From Mycolicibacterium celeriflavum (GTDB lineage: Bacteria > Actinomycetota > Actinomycetes > Mycobacteriales > Mycobacteriaceae), in NCBI RefSeq assembly GCF_010731795.1, contig NZ_AP022591.1, positions 2,728,001-2,792,000 on the forward strand: DNA of 64,000 nt. The letters run 5' to 3'. Every line of letters starts with the position of its first letter. Within the stretch, counting starts at the first letter, position 1. The position numbers were made by a program, and so were the translations under genes. Positions 16,673-26,386 of this stretch are shown here, in pieces. A model generated the notes under the pieces. It made no database searches. It was not told the DNA's origin and was given only the letters and a program-made list of their open reading frames with translations.

Positions 16673-18352
16673 TCAGCGACGCCGGCTCTTCTTACGCGGC
16701 GGCGGCAGTGCACCCTCGGCGCGCAACCGGGCGGCGTGTTCGGCGAGCGCCTCCACCAGCGGGCCGACGGCGGCGACTTCGGGCTGCACATCCACCCGCA
16801 GGCCGAATTCGGCTGCGGTCTCGGCGGTTTTGGGCCCGATGCACGCGACGATGGTCCGCGCGTGCGGTTTGCCCGCGATGCCGACCAGGTTGCGAACCGT
16901 CGAGCTCGAGGTGAAGCAGACCGCGTCGAAGCCACCGGTCTTGATCATTTCGCGGGTGTGCGCGGGTGGCGGTGCCGCGCGAACCGTGCGGTACGCCGTG
17001 ACATCCTCGATCTCCCAACCACGTTCGCGCAGGCCCTCGGCCAGCGTCTCGGTGGCGATGTCGGCACGCGGCAGCAGCACGCGGTTAACCGGATCGAAAA
17101 CGTCGTCATACGGCGGGAATTCGTCGAGCAAGCCGAGCGACGACTGCTCACCGGCGGGCACCAGTTCGGGGTTGATGCCGAACGCCCGCACCCGGTCGGC
17201 GGTGGCCTGGCCGACGCAGGCGATCTTCACCCCCGAGAAGGCCCGCGCGTCGAGACCGAACTCGTTGAACTTCTCCCACACCGCGCGGACCGCATTGGTG
17301 GAGGTGAACACCACCCACTGGAATCGGCCGTCGACCAGACCCTTGACCGCACGCTCCATCTGCGCGGGGCTGCGCGGCGGTTCCACCGCGATGGTGGGCA
17401 CCTCGATGGGAAGCGCCCCGTGACCCTCCAGCTTGTCGCTCATCTCGCCGGCCTGGTCCTTGGTGCGCGGCACCAGCACGGTCCAGCCGTACAGTGCGCG
17501 GCTCTCCCACCAGTTCAGCTTGGCGCGGTTGGCCACCGTCTTGCCGATGGTCACGACCAGCGGACCGGCCAACGGGCCGGCCGGCTCGATGCCCGCCGGC
17601 TTGTCCAGCACCGCCTTGTCGAGCAGCCCGGCCAACGTCGTCTCGACCGAACGCTGCTGGCACGTCGTGCCGCCGGCCGTCACCACCACCGGCGTGGTGG
17701 AGGTCAGCCCGTACTCGATCAGCGTGCGCGCCGCATCGGCCAGGTGGGTCGCCGTGGCGTGCAGGATCAGCGGCCCCGGAGCGGCGGCCAACGCCGCCCA
17801 GTCGACGTGCGGGTCGCGGACGTCGGCCACGGTGTGGGCCGATCCCAGCGGCAGGCCCGCGTACGTGGGCACCGCGGTGGTGTCCGGTAGGCCCGGCACG
17901 ATCTCGAAGTTCAGATGCGACTTCGCCAGCGCCGACACCTCGCTGATCACCGCGTCCACCGACAGTGGATCCCCGGCGACCAGCCGCACCACGTCGACGC
18001 CCGTGCGGGCCTCGGCGATCAGGGTCTTGGCCACCTCGGCCGGATCGCCGACGGCCGATCGAATGTCGGGTCCGCCCGGGATGGTCGACGCGTCGTTGCC
18101 CGCGGTGTCGCCGTCGGCCTGCGCTTCCGTCGCGGGCTCGGGGCCCGACGGGGGCGGCAGCTCGCTACCCACCAGGGCCAGCACCGCCTCCGGCACGTCG
18201 GGATCGGTGAACACCAGGGCGGCGTTGCCGAGCACGGTGCGGGCCCGCGTCGTCAGCAGTCCGGGGTCACCGGGACCCGAACCGACGAACGTGATGCGGC
18301 CCGGCTTCGGCTTGCGCCCCCGCCCGCTGGTCTGGCCTGTCATCTCAGTCAC
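16673..18352 (-). CDS. hemD: Uroporphyrinogen-III synthase fused to a SUMT-like methyltransferase domain
   Basis: A two-domain protein of 559 residues. The N-terminal half (about 17-265) resembles uroporphyrinogen-III C-methyltransferase ([53 protein letters not shown]). The C-terminal half (about 285-540) is the HemD fold ([49 protein letters not shown]). The fusion is the normal mycobacterial form (Rv0511, also called hemD or cysG). Whether the methyltransferase half is active is open; glycines of its SAM site are present, but a Pro/Ala-rich insert interrupts it near residues 65-95. GTG start; the in-frame ATG three codons later is an alternative. Confidence 0.93.
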   Translation of the reverse strand: MTEMTGQTSGRGRKPKPGRITFVGSGPGDPGLLTTRARTVLGNAALVFTDPDVPEAVLALVGSELPPPSGPEPATEAQADGDTAGNDASTIPGGPDIRSAVGDPAEVAKTLIAEARTGVDVVRLVAGDPLSVDAVISEVSALAKSHLNFEIVPGLPDTTAVPTYAGLPLGSAHTVADVRDPHVDWAALAAAPGPLILHATATHLADAARTLIEYGLTSTTPVVVTAGGTTCQQRSVETTLAGLLDKAVLDKPAGIEPAGPLAGPLVVTIGKTVANRAKLNWWESRALYGWTVLVPRTKDQAGEMSDKLEGHGALPIEVPTIAVEPPRSPAQMERAVKGLVDGRFQWVVFTSTNAVRAVWEKFNEFGLDARAFSGVKIACVGQATADRVRAFGINPELVPAGEQSSLGLLDEFPPYDDVFDPVNRVLLPRADIATETLAEGLRERGWEIEDVTAYRTVRAAPPPAHTREMIKTGGFDAVCFTSSSTVRNLVGIAGKPHARTIVACIGPKTAETAAEFGLRVDVQPEVAAVGPLVEALAEHAARLRAEGALPPPRKKSRRR

Positions 18353-18397
18353 TCATCTCTCTGCTCTTCGCTCAACGCTCATCGCAGCTCAACTGCT

Positions 18398-19330
18398 TCA
18401 GTTGGCGTCCGCCATGAGCTCGCGCGCCCCGAGGTCGAACAGCTCCTCGGCCACCGAGAGCCCCAACTCCCGGGCCCGGTCGGGAGTGCCGACACCGGAC
18501 GCGCGGATCACGTCGGATCCGTTCAGCGCCGCCACGCAGCCGCGTAGCGACACCTCTTCGAAGACGTTGCCGTCCTCATCGATGGACTCGACCACCTCCG
18601 CGATCGCGCCCACCGGTGCGGAACAACCCGCCTCCAGTCGGGCGAGCAGGGCCCGTTCAGCGGTGACTGCCGCGCGCGTGTCGGCGTCGTCCAACTCCGC
18701 CAGCAGCGCGGCAAGCTCGGTGTCGTCTGCGCGGCACTCGACCGCGAGCGCACCTTGAGCCGGCGCTGGCAACATCTGCACCGGCTCGAGCGTCTCGGTG
18801 ACATCGGCCAGTCGCCCGATGCGAGCCAGTCCCGCCCGTGCGACTACGATGCCGTCGAGATCACCGTTGCTAACCCTGTTCAACCTGGTATCCAGGTTGC
18901 CTCTTAGGGGGCGGATTTCCAAACCGAGACCCAGTGCTCTAAGCTGCGCGGCCCGTCGCGGGCTCGACGTGCCGACCACCGAACCCGCAGGCAACTCGCC
19001 GAGCACCATGCCGTCACGGGCGACCAGCGCATCCCGCGGGTCTTCGCGCGGAGGAACTGCGGCGATGACGAAGCGCGGGTCATGCGCGGTCGGTAGATCT
19101 TTGTAGGAGTGCACCGCGGCGTCCACCCGGCCGTCGTGGATGGCCTCCCGCAGGGCGGCGGTGAACACCCCGACGCCGATGTCGGCGATGGGGCCCTGGT
19201 TGCGGTCGCCCTCGGTGGAGATGGTGACCAGTTCTGCGGCGTGCCCGTTGGCGATGAGCGCATCTCTGATCGCGCCGGCCTGGGTCATCGCCAGCAGACT
19301 GGCCCGGGTGCCTATCCGAATTGCGGTCAA
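18398..19330 (-). CDS. hemC: Porphobilinogen deaminase (hydroxymethylbilane synthase)
   Basis: Polymerises four porphobilinogens to hydroxymethylbilane on a dipyrromethane cofactor. Marks in the 310-residue protein: [15 protein letters not shown] at the N-terminus, the catalytic aspartate region in [16 protein letters not shown], arginine motifs ([19 protein letters not shown]), and the cofactor-binding cysteine in [10 protein letters not shown] (Cys236). The start appears to be TTG (19328-19330), 3 bp after the hemA stop. A rare start is accepted because the conserved sequence begins at once. Confidence 0.95.
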   Translation of the reverse strand: MTAIRIGTRASLLAMTQAGAIRDALIANGHAAELVTISTEGDRNQGPIADIGVGVFTAALREAIHDGRVDAAVHSYKDLPTAHDPRFVIAAVPPREDPRDALVARDGMVLGELPAGSVVGTSSPRRAAQLRALGLGLEIRPLRGNLDTRLNRVSNGDLDGIVVARAGLARIGRLADVTETLEPVQMLPAPAQGALAVECRADDTELAALLAELDDADTRAAVTAERALLARLEAGCSAPVGAIAEVVESIDEDGNVFEEVSLRGCVAALNGSDVIRASGVGTPDRARELGLSVAEELFDLGARELMADAN

Positions 19331-19333
19331 GCG

Positions 19334-20677
19334 CTACTCGGCCTTGTCGAGATCTGGTGCGATCAAAGGCATTTCGGGTCCAGCGACGGCATCGACGGCC
19401 TGCTGGTCGAGCTCGAACAGCTCGCGCAGGGCTTCGGCGTAGCTGTCGCCGCCGGGCGCGCTGGCCAGCTGTTTGACCCGCACCGTCGGGGCGTGCAGAA
19501 GTTTGTCGACCACCCGGCGCACGGTCTTGGCGACCTCGTCGCGGTGGGTCGCGTCCAGCCCCGGCAGCCGGTTGTCCAGCCGGAGCAGTTCGGCCTCGAC
19601 CACGTCGGCGGCGCGCTGGCGCAACGCGGTGACGGTCGGGGTGACCTCGGCCATTCGCTGGCCGGCCAGATAGTTGGCGACCTCGGCGGCGACGATTGCG
19701 CGGGCGGCTTCGGCGTCGGAGGCGGCGGCGCGGGCCGACGGCTCACGTTGGATGCGCTCCATGTCGACGACGTAGACGCCGGGCAGCCCCGCCACCGCGG
19801 GATCGACGTCGCGTGGCATGCCGAGATCGCAGATCACCAGCTGCTTGAGTTCTTGCCCGTGCGCCAGGCCACGGTGCACGTCGGCCAGGGAGACCACGGG
19901 CCGCACCGCGCCGGTGCAGCTGATGACCACGTCGGCGTCGGTGAGCAGCGGCGGCAGATGGTCGAACGGGAAGGCATGGGCCTCGACGCCCAGGTCGCGG
20001 ATGTTCGCGGCGAGCCGCTTGGCCCTCGGCAGGCTCCGGTTCACGATGTGGATGCGATCGAGGCCGGCGCGTGTCAGGTGCTTGGCGGCCAGCGAGCCCA
20101 TCGCGCCCGCGCCGATCACCACCGCGGTGCGGCCCGCCAGCGAGCCGAGCTTGTTCTCGGCCATGCCGAGCGCCACCGACACCACCGAGGCGCCGGCGGC
20201 GTCGATCCCGGTCTCCGTGTGCACCCGCTTGCCGACCGACAACGCCCGCTGCGACAGTTCGTGCAGCGTGCGGCCCACGGTGTGGTTGGCTTCGGCGGTC
20301 GCATAGGCGCGCCGCACCTGGCCGAGCACCTGCTGTTCTCCGATGACGGCGGAGTCCAGCCCGGACGCGACGGCGAACAGGTGCTCGACGGCGGCTTCGG
20401 CGTATCGCACGTAGGCGTATTTGGTGAGGTCGCCCAGGCCCATACCGGAGTGCTCGGAGAGCACCTGGCCGATGACCGACAACCCGCCGTGGAACGCCTC
20501 GACGACGGCGTAGACCTCGACCCGGTTGCAGGTGGACAGCACCATCGCCTCGGTGACGAGGGAGGACTGCAGCACCTTGTCGACGATCTTTGCCTGATCG
20601 GATTCATCGGTGCTCAGTTGTTCGAGCACCGACACCGGCGCGCTGCGGTGCGAAACCCCGAAAAGCAGCACGCTCAC
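19334..20677 (-). CDS. hemA: Glutamyl-tRNA reductase
   Basis: First committed step of C5 tetrapyrrole synthesis: NADPH-dependent reduction of glutamyl-tRNA(Glu) to glutamate-1-semialdehyde, which HemL (4463-5767) then isomerises. In the 447-residue protein the nucleophilic cysteine is Cys50 in [23 protein letters not shown] is the tRNA/glutamate recognition region, and the NADPH fold carries [18 protein letters not shown] start at 20675-20677. First gene of the hemA-hemC-hemD-hemB unit. Confidence 0.97.
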   Translation of the reverse strand: MSVLLFGVSHRSAPVSVLEQLSTDESDQAKIVDKVLQSSLVTEAMVLSTCNRVEVYAVVEAFHGGLSVIGQVLSEHSGMGLGDLTKYAYVRYAEAAVEHLFAVASGLDSAVIGEQQVLGQVRRAYATAEANHTVGRTLHELSQRALSVGKRVHTETGIDAAGASVVSVALGMAENKLGSLAGRTAVVIGAGAMGSLAAKHLTRAGLDRIHIVNRSLPRAKRLAANIRDLGVEAHAFPFDHLPPLLTDADVVISCTGAVRPVVSLADVHRGLAHGQELKQLVICDLGMPRDVDPAVAGLPGVYVVDMERIQREPSARAAASDAEAARAIVAAEVANYLAGQRMAEVTPTVTALRQRAADVVEAELLRLDNRLPGLDATHRDEVAKTVRRVVDKLLHAPTVRVKQLASAPGGDSYAEALRELFELDQQAVDAVAGPEMPLIAPDLDKAE

Positions 20678-20749
20678 GGCTTAATCACCACGTCATCCAC
20701 GGTAGCCGGTGAACAGTTAGGCGACCAAATTCGCGCGGGGAAGCCGCAG

Positions 20750-21004
20750 TCACTGCGCCAGGTCGGCACGCAGCCGGGGCTCGTCGACCTCCCAGTAACT
20801 GTGCTCGGCGCCGTCGAGCAGCACCACCGGCAAACGATCACCGAACTCCGCGCGCAGCGCGGGCTCGCCGGCCGCGGCTGCCGCGTCGACGTCGGTGATG
20901 ACCAGCGCGAAGCCCAGTTCGTCGGCGAGCCCGGCGAGCTGGTCGGCGACCCGTCGGCAGATCGTGCAGCCGTCACGCGTCAGCAACTCCACCTGCCGGT
21001 CCAC
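20750..21004 (-). CDS. Glutaredoxin-like/thioredoxin-fold protein (DUF836 type)
   Basis: A small 84-residue thioredoxin-fold protein with redox motif CTIC (Cys13-Cys16) in ELLTRDGCTICRRVADQL and the cis-proline in RLPVVLLDG. Such proteins reduce disulfides; in mycobacteria the partner may be mycothiol-linked, which is inference. GTG start. It lies 72 bp upstream of hemA in the same direction and is divergent from the HAD hydrolase 39 bp away. Corresponds to Rv0508. Confidence 0.85.
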   Translation of the reverse strand: MDRQVELLTRDGCTICRRVADQLAGLADELGFALVITDVDAAAAAGEPALRAEFGDRLPVVLLDGAEHSYWEVDEPRLRADLAQ

Positions 21005-21030
21005 TCGACAAGTATCGCGCCAACGTGACT

Positions 21031-21036
21031 TAGGGT
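21031..21036 (+). promoter_or_regulatory. -10 box of a leaderless promoter (HAD hydrolase)
   Basis: TAGGGT followed by 7 nt and the GTG start at 21044. Confidence 0.6.
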
Positions 21037-21043
21037 TGATTGC

Positions 21044-21961
21044 GTGTCCGAGTCCGGTCGCGTCGAAGGCGAGCAGTTGGCGGGACCAGCCTCTGCCGCC
21101 AATCAGCAGCGCGCCGGTGAGGCGAGCGCCGAGCAGGCCGTCACCGGTCTGGTTCTCGAGGCGCCCACGACCCCGTCGCCGCCGCCGCCCGACCTGACCG
21201 CGGCGGCGTTCTTCGACGTCGACAACACGCTGGTGCAGGGCTCATCGCTGATTCACTTCGCCCGCGGGCTGGCCGCCCGCAAGTACTTCACCTACGGCGA
21301 CGTCGCGAAGTTCCTCTACGCGCAGGCCAAGTTCCAGCTGACCGGCCGCGAGAACAGCGACGACGTCGCCGCCGGGCGTCGCAAGGCGCTGGCGTTCATC
21401 GAGGGCAGGTCGACGGCCGAGCTGATGGCCGTCGGCGAGGAGATCTACGACGAGATCATCGCCGACAAGATCTGGCCGGGCACCCGTGCGCTGGCGCAGA
21501 TGCATCTCGACGCCGGCCAGCAGGTGTGGCTCGTCACCGCGACGCCGTACGAACTGGCCGCGACGATCGCCAAGCGGCTGGGCCTGACCGGGGCGTTGGG
21601 CACCGTCGCGGAGTCCGTCGACGGGGTGTTCACCGGACGCCTGGTCGGCGACATCCTGCACGGCACCGGCAAGGCCCATGCGGTGCGATCGCTGGCCATC
21701 CGCGAAGGGCTCAACCTGCGTCGTTGCACGGCCTACTCGGACAGCTTCAACGACGTGCCGATGCTGTCGCTGGTCGGCACCGCGGTGGCGATCAACCCCG
21801 ACGCGGACCTGCGCGATGTCGCCCGTGAGCGAGGCTGGGAAATCCGCGATTTCCGCACCGCCCGCAAGGCCGCGCGCATCGGCGTGCCTTCGGCGCTCGC
21901 CCTGGGCGCGGCGGGTGGGGCGTTGGCGGCCGTCGTGTCCCGTCGCCAGGACGGCCGCTGA
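21044..21961 (+). CDS. HAD-IB family phosphatase (SerB-like)
   Basis: A 305-residue haloacid-dehalogenase phosphatase of the PSP-like IB group. Motif I is [13 protein letters not shown] (near residues 54-66), motif II is the serine/threonine in [10 protein letters not shown], and motif III/IV is [12 protein letters not shown]. The first 45 residues are a Pro/Ala-rich, probably disordered extension, and the last 20 are hydrophobic ([19 protein letters not shown]), which could anchor it to the membrane. The substrate may be phosphoserine or a lysophospholipid-type phosphate. Corresponds to Rv0505c (annotated serB1). Confidence 0.88.
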   Translation: MSESGRVEGEQLAGPASAANQQRAGEASAEQAVTGLVLEAPTTPSPPPPDLTAAAFFDVDNTLVQGSSLIHFARGLAARKYFTYGDVAKFLYAQAKFQLTGRENSDDVAAGRRKALAFIEGRSTAELMAVGEEIYDEIIADKIWPGTRALAQMHLDAGQQVWLVTATPYELAATIAKRLGLTGALGTVAESVDGVFTGRLVGDILHGTGKAHAVRSLAIREGLNLRRCTAYSDSFNDVPMLSLVGTAVAINPDADLRDVARERGWEIRDFRTARKAARIGVPSALALGAAGGALAAVVSRRQDGR

Positions 21962-22011
21962 CGACCCGCTGATAGGCTCGCGCCGCTGACTCCGACCAGA
22001 AGAGACCGTGT

Positions 22012-22551
22012 ATGGCTATCGCTGAGAACATCATCGGCACTCACTACCGCTACCCCGATTACTTCGAGGTCGACCGGGAGAAGATCCGAGAGTTCGCCCG
22101 CGCGGTCAAAGACGAGCACCCGGCCCACTTCAGCGAAGAGGCCGCCAAGGAATGCGGTTATGACTCGTTGATTGCGCCGTTGACGTTCCTCGCGGTCGCC
22201 GGTCGCCGTGTCCAGCTCGAGATCTTCAACCAGTTCGACGTGCCGATCAACATGGAGCGGGTGCTGCACCGCGACCAGAAGATCACCTTCCACCGCCCGA
22301 TCGTGGCCGGCGACAAACTGTTCTTCGACTCCTACCTCGACTCGGTGACCGAATCACACGGGGCGGTCGTCACCGAAGTTCGCGGCGAGGTCACCGACGC
22401 CGACGGGAACCCGGTCCTGACGAGCATCGTCACCGTGATGGGCGAGGCGCAGTCCGACACCGAGGCCGACGAGGTGAGCGAGCGCATCGCCGCCGCCCGC
22501 GATCAGGCGATCGCGAAAATGATTGCCAAGCAAAGCACTTCGAACGGCTAG
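22012..22551 (+). CDS. MaoC-like (R)-hydratase, UPF0336/HadA-type
   Basis: A 179-residue hotdog-fold protein with strong resemblance to HadA/HadC of the mycolic-acid FAS-II dehydratase (opening [20 protein letters not shown], then [13 protein letters not shown] and [16 protein letters not shown]). Like HadA it lacks the full hydratase motif in the N-terminal part and probably needs a partner. The C-terminal 30 residues are charged and helical. Promoter candidate TAGGCT at 21973-21978 and ribosome site AGAAGAGA. Corresponds to Rv0504c; the cyclopropane synthase gene cmaA2 that follows in M. tuberculosis is absent here. Confidence 0.88.
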   Translation: MAIAENIIGTHYRYPDYFEVDREKIREFARAVKDEHPAHFSEEAAKECGYDSLIAPLTFLAVAGRRVQLEIFNQFDVPINMERVLHRDQKITFHRPIVAGDKLFFDSYLDSVTESHGAVVTEVRGEVTDADGNPVLTSIVTVMGEAQSDTEADEVSERIAAARDQAIAKMIAKQSTSNG

Positions 22552-22574
22552 CAACTTTCGTCGCGGAGCAACGC

Positions 22575-23642
22575 TCAGCCGAGGAACATGTTGCGGCGCT
22601 GCGCGAGCAGTTGGTACAGCGTCTGCTGGATGGTCTCGCGCACCTGGTCGGTGAGCTCGAACGTGATCATCGGGTCGTCGGCGGCCGTCTCGTCGTACTC
22701 GGCCGTCTCGATCGGCTCGCCGAACTGGATGTGCCACTTCGACGGCAGCGGGACCATCCCCGCGGCGCCCGCGAGCGGGAAGAACGGCGTGATCGGGAAG
22801 TACGGCAGGCCCAACAGCCGGGCCAGCAGCTTGACGTCGCCGATCATCGGATAGATCTCCTCGGAGCCGACGATCGAGCACGGCACGATGGGCGCCTTGG
22901 TGCGCAGCGCGGCCGAGACGAAGCCCCCGCGACCGAAGCGCTGCAGCTTGTAGCGGTCCTTGAAGTGCTTGCCCAGGCCCTTGTAGCCCTCCGGGAAAAC
23001 CGCGGTCAGCTCGCCGGCGGCCAGCAGGCGGTGCGCATCGGCGGTGCAGGCCATCGTGTGGCCGGCCTTGCGCGCGGCCTGACCGACCATCGGCAGGTCG
23101 AAGACCATGTCGGCGGCCAGCAGGCGCAGGTCCCGGTGCGCCGGGTGGTGGTCGTGCACCGCCACCGAGGCCATCAACCCGTCGAACGGCAGGACCCCGG
23201 CGTGGTTGGCGACCACCAGCGCGGCACCGGTCTCGGGCAGATGCTCGACACCGCTGACCTCGACGCGGAACCACGACTTGAAGAACACTCTCAGCAAAGG
23301 CAAAAAGATTGCGTTGTTGAGATGTGCGTCGAATCCGAATTCGTCGACGAGGTAATCGCCCATCATCCGCTTGCGGACGAATTCGGCGACTGCGGCTATC
23401 CGCTTGGCGAGTTCGGTGGGCGTCTCGTCGGCGGTCGGGGCACCGGCGGCGCCTGCCCTGCGGTCGTCGATCTCACGGACGACGGCGGCGATGTCCTCGG
23501 CGGAGGCGCGGCCGAGCGGATCCGAGGCCTGCGAGGGATGTCGGCGGGAGCCCTGCGTGCGCGCGGCGTTGCGCCGTTGTGCCGCCGCACGGCCCGAATT
23601 CGCGTGCAGCGGAATGACTTTCGCCTTGGACTCGCCCGCCAC
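22575..23642 (-). CDS. Lysophospholipid acyltransferase (PlsC/LPLAT family)
   Basis: A 355-residue acyltransferase-like protein. The catalytic HX4D motif is NHAGVLPFD (near residue 147), the second block FPEGYKGLGK (near 220) is the glycerophosphate-binding region, and VPCSIVGSEEIYP is block III. The first 80 residues are basic and Ala-rich, probably disordered. There is no obvious membrane span, although the LPYFPITPFFPLAGAAGMVPLP segment is hydrophobic. GTG start preceded by GGGAGAAGG. Corresponds to Rv0502. Acceptor and donor are unknown. Confidence 0.87.
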   Translation of the reverse strand: MAGESKAKVIPLHANSGRAAAQRRNAARTQGSRRHPSQASDPLGRASAEDIAAVVREIDDRRAGAAGAPTADETPTELAKRIAAVAEFVRKRMMGDYLVDEFGFDAHLNNAIFLPLLRVFFKSWFRVEVSGVEHLPETGAALVVANHAGVLPFDGLMASVAVHDHHPAHRDLRLLAADMVFDLPMVGQAARKAGHTMACTADAHRLLAAGELTAVFPEGYKGLGKHFKDRYKLQRFGRGGFVSAALRTKAPIVPCSIVGSEEIYPMIGDVKLLARLLGLPYFPITPFFPLAGAAGMVPLPSKWHIQFGEPIETAEYDETAADDPMITFELTDQVRETIQQTLYQLLAQRRNMFLG

Positions 23643-23679
23643 TGTCGTTACCTTCTCCCCACCCGATCAGTTGATGAGC

Positions 23680-24780
23680 CTAGCGCCCCCACCGTTGCGC
23701 CGCAGCAACGGCGCGGCTCTCCATTGAGCGTACCCACCGCGGGTCGACGATCGGAGTCAATCCGCGGCCCCGGACGTAATCGTCGAAGGCTTCCACGGTG
23801 GTCCACTTGGGGTTGTAGCCGAGTTCGTTTCGCATTCGCGATGTGTCCATGACTCGGCCATAACTCAGGTAGTCCAATTGCTCGCGATCGAGTTCAGTGT
23901 AGCGAGTCGCGCGCCTCAGCGAATCCACCGCCCACAGCGCCGATCGAGGCACGGGAAGCGGGATCCGGCCGGCCCGCCGGATCGCCTGGCTCATCATGAT
24001 GATGCCGGACGCCCCGATGTTGTAGGTGCCCGACTTGCCCGCCATCGTCGCCCGTTCGAGCGCCCCGAGCGCGTCCTGCTCGTGCAGCAGCTGCAACCGG
24101 GCGTCGTGCCCGACGACGGTCGGCACCAGCGGACCTGCGAGGTAGCGCGACAGCGCGGTGTCCATCGCCGGACCGATCATGTTGGCCAGCCGCAGGATGG
24201 TGACCGCGATGTCAGGCCGGCGCCGCCCCAGCCCACGCGCGTAACCCTCGATGTCGATGCTGTCGCGGGCGAAACCTTCCCCCGGCGGGCGTCGAGCGCT
24301 GGTGTCCTCGGTGAACAGCACCGGGTCGCGTGCGCTCGAGCCGTACACCTCCGACGTGGACTTGAGCACGACGCGCTGCACCGACGGCGCCTTCTGACAG
24401 GCCGCGAACAGCTGGATCGCGCCCATCACGTTGAGCTCCTTGAGCGCCGCGCGCCCACCGGAGCGCGGCGCATAGGACGCCGCGGCCGCGTGCACCACGG
24501 TGTCGACGTCGCCGTTGCGAATGACCTTCGCGATGAACGGGTTCCGGATGTCGGCGCGGACGAACTCTGCGCGGCCCATCCGCCGCAGCAGGTCCTTGCT
24601 CGGCGCGATCGCGTCGACGGCGATCACGTGATTGATCAACGGGTTCTGCGCCAGCCGGGCCGTCAGATATCCGCCGAGGAACCGGCACGCCCCGGTGACC
24701 AGGACGATCTTGGGATAGTGCACGGCGTCGCGCGAGTCAGACCCGTTGGCGTGCCCAGTGGAACGACCCTCGGAGTCCAT
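23680..24780 (-). CDS. NAD-dependent epimerase/dehydratase (SDR, GalE2-like)
   Basis: An extended SDR protein of 366 residues. The nucleotide-binding glycine motif is VTGACRFLGGYL (near 29-40; the usual TGxxGxxG is modified to TGACRFLGG), with a downstream acidic residue in AVDAIAPSK. The catalytic Tyr-x3-Lys is not clear: after STSEVYGSSARD the usual YAxSK is replaced by YARGLGRRR. It may therefore bind NAD without classical epimerase chemistry. A TAGGCT box 8 nt before the ATG indicates a leaderless start. Corresponds to Rv0501 (annotated galE2). Confidence 0.85.
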   Translation of the reverse strand: MDSEGRSTGHANGSDSRDAVHYPKIVLVTGACRFLGGYLTARLAQNPLINHVIAVDAIAPSKDLLRRMGRAEFVRADIRNPFIAKVIRNGDVDTVVHAAAASYAPRSGGRAALKELNVMGAIQLFAACQKAPSVQRVVLKSTSEVYGSSARDPVLFTEDTSARRPPGEGFARDSIDIEGYARGLGRRRPDIAVTILRLANMIGPAMDTALSRYLAGPLVPTVVGHDARLQLLHEQDALGALERATMAGKSGTYNIGASGIIMMSQAIRRAGRIPLPVPRSALWAVDSLRRATRYTELDREQLDYLSYGRVMDTSRMRNELGYNPKWTTVEAFDDYVRGRGLTPIVDPRWVRSMESRAVAAAQRWGR

Positions 24781-24788
24781 GACCGGTC

Positions 24789-24794
24789 AGCCTA
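24789..24794 (-). promoter_or_regulatory. -10 box of a leaderless promoter (epimerase gene)
   Basis: TAGGCT on the minus strand with 8 nt to the ATG at 24778-24780. Confidence 0.6.
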
Positions 24795-24811
24795 ACGACC
24801 GCGCGCGGAGA

Positions 24812-24913
24812 TTACTTGCCGAGTTTTCTGCGCTGGACCCGGGTGCGACGAAGCAGCTTGCGGTGCTTCTTCTTCGACATGCGCTTGCGCCGCTTCTTGA
24901 TGACTGAACCCAT
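24812..24913 (-). CDS. 30S ribosomal protein bS22 (AURKAIP1/COX24 type), 33 residues
   Basis: A 33-residue, extremely basic protein: [20 protein letters not shown], then [13 protein letters not shown]. This is the actinobacterial small-subunit protein bS22, located near the decoding centre in mycobacterial ribosome structures. A GCGGAGTT ribosome site precedes the ATG. It sits between the epimerase gene and the HTH gene (Rv0500B position). It is far below ordinary ORF cut-offs, but the match to the known sequence is essentially complete. Confidence 0.95.
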
Positions 24914-24962
24914 GAACTCCGCTACCTGTGACTACTTGCCGAACAAGCATTGTTGACTGACC

Positions 24963-24983
24963 CGGCCACTTTACCGGGCTGCG
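24963..24983. terminator. Possible hairpin between the HTH and bS22 genes
   Basis: Short inverted repeat CCCGG-N8-CCGGG in the 121-bp gap, with no T-run. It may be a weak terminator or attenuator; low certainty. Confidence 0.25.
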
Positions 24984-25034
24984 CAGGCAACCGCGAAACG
25001 CGCCTGACCGCGGGTGCGGGCACGCGCGCGGAAA

Positions 25035-25295
25035 TCAGCCTGCGTCGAAGTACGAGCTCTCCAGCATGTCGTGAACAGCCTTGGCGTGCACGCGGAACGA
25101 ACGGCCGACGCGGACGGCGGGCAGTTCCCCGTTGTGGACCAGCCGGTAGACCGTCATCTTGCTGACCCGCATCAGGCTCGCCACTTCGGCGACGGTGAGA
25201 AATTGAGCTCGTGGCTGTTGACCGTCGGATCCGGCGTCCCGAGCCGACTTTCCACTGGCCGAATCCCGCGCGGATGGCCCGTTCATAGACGTCAT
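25035..25295 (-). CDS. Excisionase/BldC-type helix-turn-helix DNA-binding protein
   Basis: An 86-residue MerR-like single-domain DNA-binding protein. A disordered 30-residue N-terminus is followed by LTVAEVASLMRVSKMTVYRL (helix-turn-helix near 33-52), then the wing HNGELPAVRVGRSFRVHAKA. It is annotated as excisionase family, but in actinobacteria this group includes BldC-like developmental regulators and here it is chromosomal core (Rv0500A position), not phage. It lies upstream of bS22 in the same direction. Confidence 0.9.
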   Translation of the reverse strand: MTSMNGPSARDSASGKSARDAGSDGQQPRAQFLTVAEVASLMRVSKMTVYRLVHNGELPAVRVGRSFRVHAKAVHDMLESSYFDAG

Positions 25296-25422
25296 CGCAA
25301 CCCAATCATTCAGGCACGGGCAGTCCCAGCGGCTTCCCCACCGCTGGCACCGACCCGTGCTTACACCAGGAGAATAGCGTGGCAGATGGTGTTACTGCGA
25401 CGGGTGTGGGTAATTAAACGAA

Positions 25423-26304
25423 TTACTCCGATGTAATTCCGAGCTGCTCAGAGCGCCTTTTCGCGGCCTCGACCGCTTCGGCGACCGCCGCCCGCAAACC
25501 ACTGCGTTCGAGTTCCCGCAGACCAGCCGCGGTGGTTCCCCCGGGCGAGGTAACGGTCGCGCGCAGTTGCGCGGGCGTGGTGTCCATCGCGATTCCCGAC
25601 GACGGCCCCGCCGCTCCGCCGGCCGAGGCGGCCCGGTCGAGGCGGTCCAGCAGCATCGCAGCCGATCCCGCCATCGTGTGCGCGACCAGGTCGGTGGCCA
25701 CCGCGCGGGACAATCCCGCGGCGACGCCCGCGTCGATGAGCGCCTCGACCATCAGGAAGAAGTAGGCCGGCCCGGAACCCGAGAGCGCGGTTACCGCGTC
25801 GAGTTGGGACTCGGGCACTGTCAGCACTCCACCGACCGCGTCGAAGATTCCCGAGACCTCCTTCATCTGCTCCGCGGTGGCGAACCGGCCGGCCGAGAGC
25901 GCACTGACTCCCCCGCCGACGACGATCGGGGCGTTGGGCATGACGCGGATCACCGGCGCCCCGGCCGGCAGCTTGTTCTCGTAGTAGGCGGTGGTGACGC
26001 CGGCGGCGACCGTCACGAAAACCTGTTCGGTCGTATCGCTTTCGGCATGGGACGCCGCATCGACGATCTCCTCGACGAGCCCCTCCACGTCGGCGGGCTT
26101 GACGGCCACGATGACGTAGCCGGCGTTGTCCACCGCGTTGGACACCGTCGTCACCAACACCGAATACGTCTCGGCGAGGTGTTTCGCCCGGGCCGGATCC
26201 TTCTCCGCCACCACCAGGTCCTTGACCTGTCGCCCGGCGCGCAGCAGCCCGGACAGGAGTGCCTCACCGATACTTCCCCCGCCGACGATCGCGATTCTGG
26301 CCAT
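25423..26304 (-). CDS. proC: Pyrroline-5-carboxylate reductase
   Basis: Last step of proline synthesis, NAD(P)H-dependent reduction of pyrroline-5-carboxylate. The 293-residue protein begins MARIAIVGGGSIGEALLSGL (Rossmann motif GGGSIG), has the conserved VIRVMPNAP and the C-terminal signature AVTALSGSGPAYFFLMVEAL, and ends with the substrate-binding TSPGGTTAAGL. An in-frame ATG four codons upstream (26314-26316) is an alternative; M. tuberculosis ProC is annotated from the equivalent position. Confidence 0.95.
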   Translation of the reverse strand: MARIAIVGGGSIGEALLSGLLRAGRQVKDLVVAEKDPARAKHLAETYSVLVTTVSNAVDNAGYVIVAVKPADVEGLVEEIVDAASHAESDTTEQVFVTVAAGVTTAYYENKLPAGAPVIRVMPNAPIVVGGGVSALSAGRFATAEQMKEVSGIFDAVGGVLTVPESQLDAVTALSGSGPAYFFLMVEALIDAGVAAGLSRAVATDLVAHTMAGSAAMLLDRLDRAASAGGAAGPSSGIAMDTTPAQLRATVTSPGGTTAAGLRELERSGLRAAVAEAVEAAKRRSEQLGITSE

Positions 26305-26386
26305 GCCGGAAAGCATTGCAGACGAGCGGGCAGGGACGCGTTCGGCCACCCGCAGCCGAACGCTCAGCCGAGTTGTTCGACACGCT

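Noticed and set aside
19109..21028. Open frame of 639 codons on the plus strand opposite hemA
   Set aside because: Antisense to hemA/hemC, with Gly/His/Gln-rich composition and no motifs.
25410..25426. GTAATT-N5-AATTAC palindrome at the proC stop
   Set aside because: It overlaps the stop codon and has no following T-run. It could be a weak terminator, but AT-rich symmetry of this length is not convincing.
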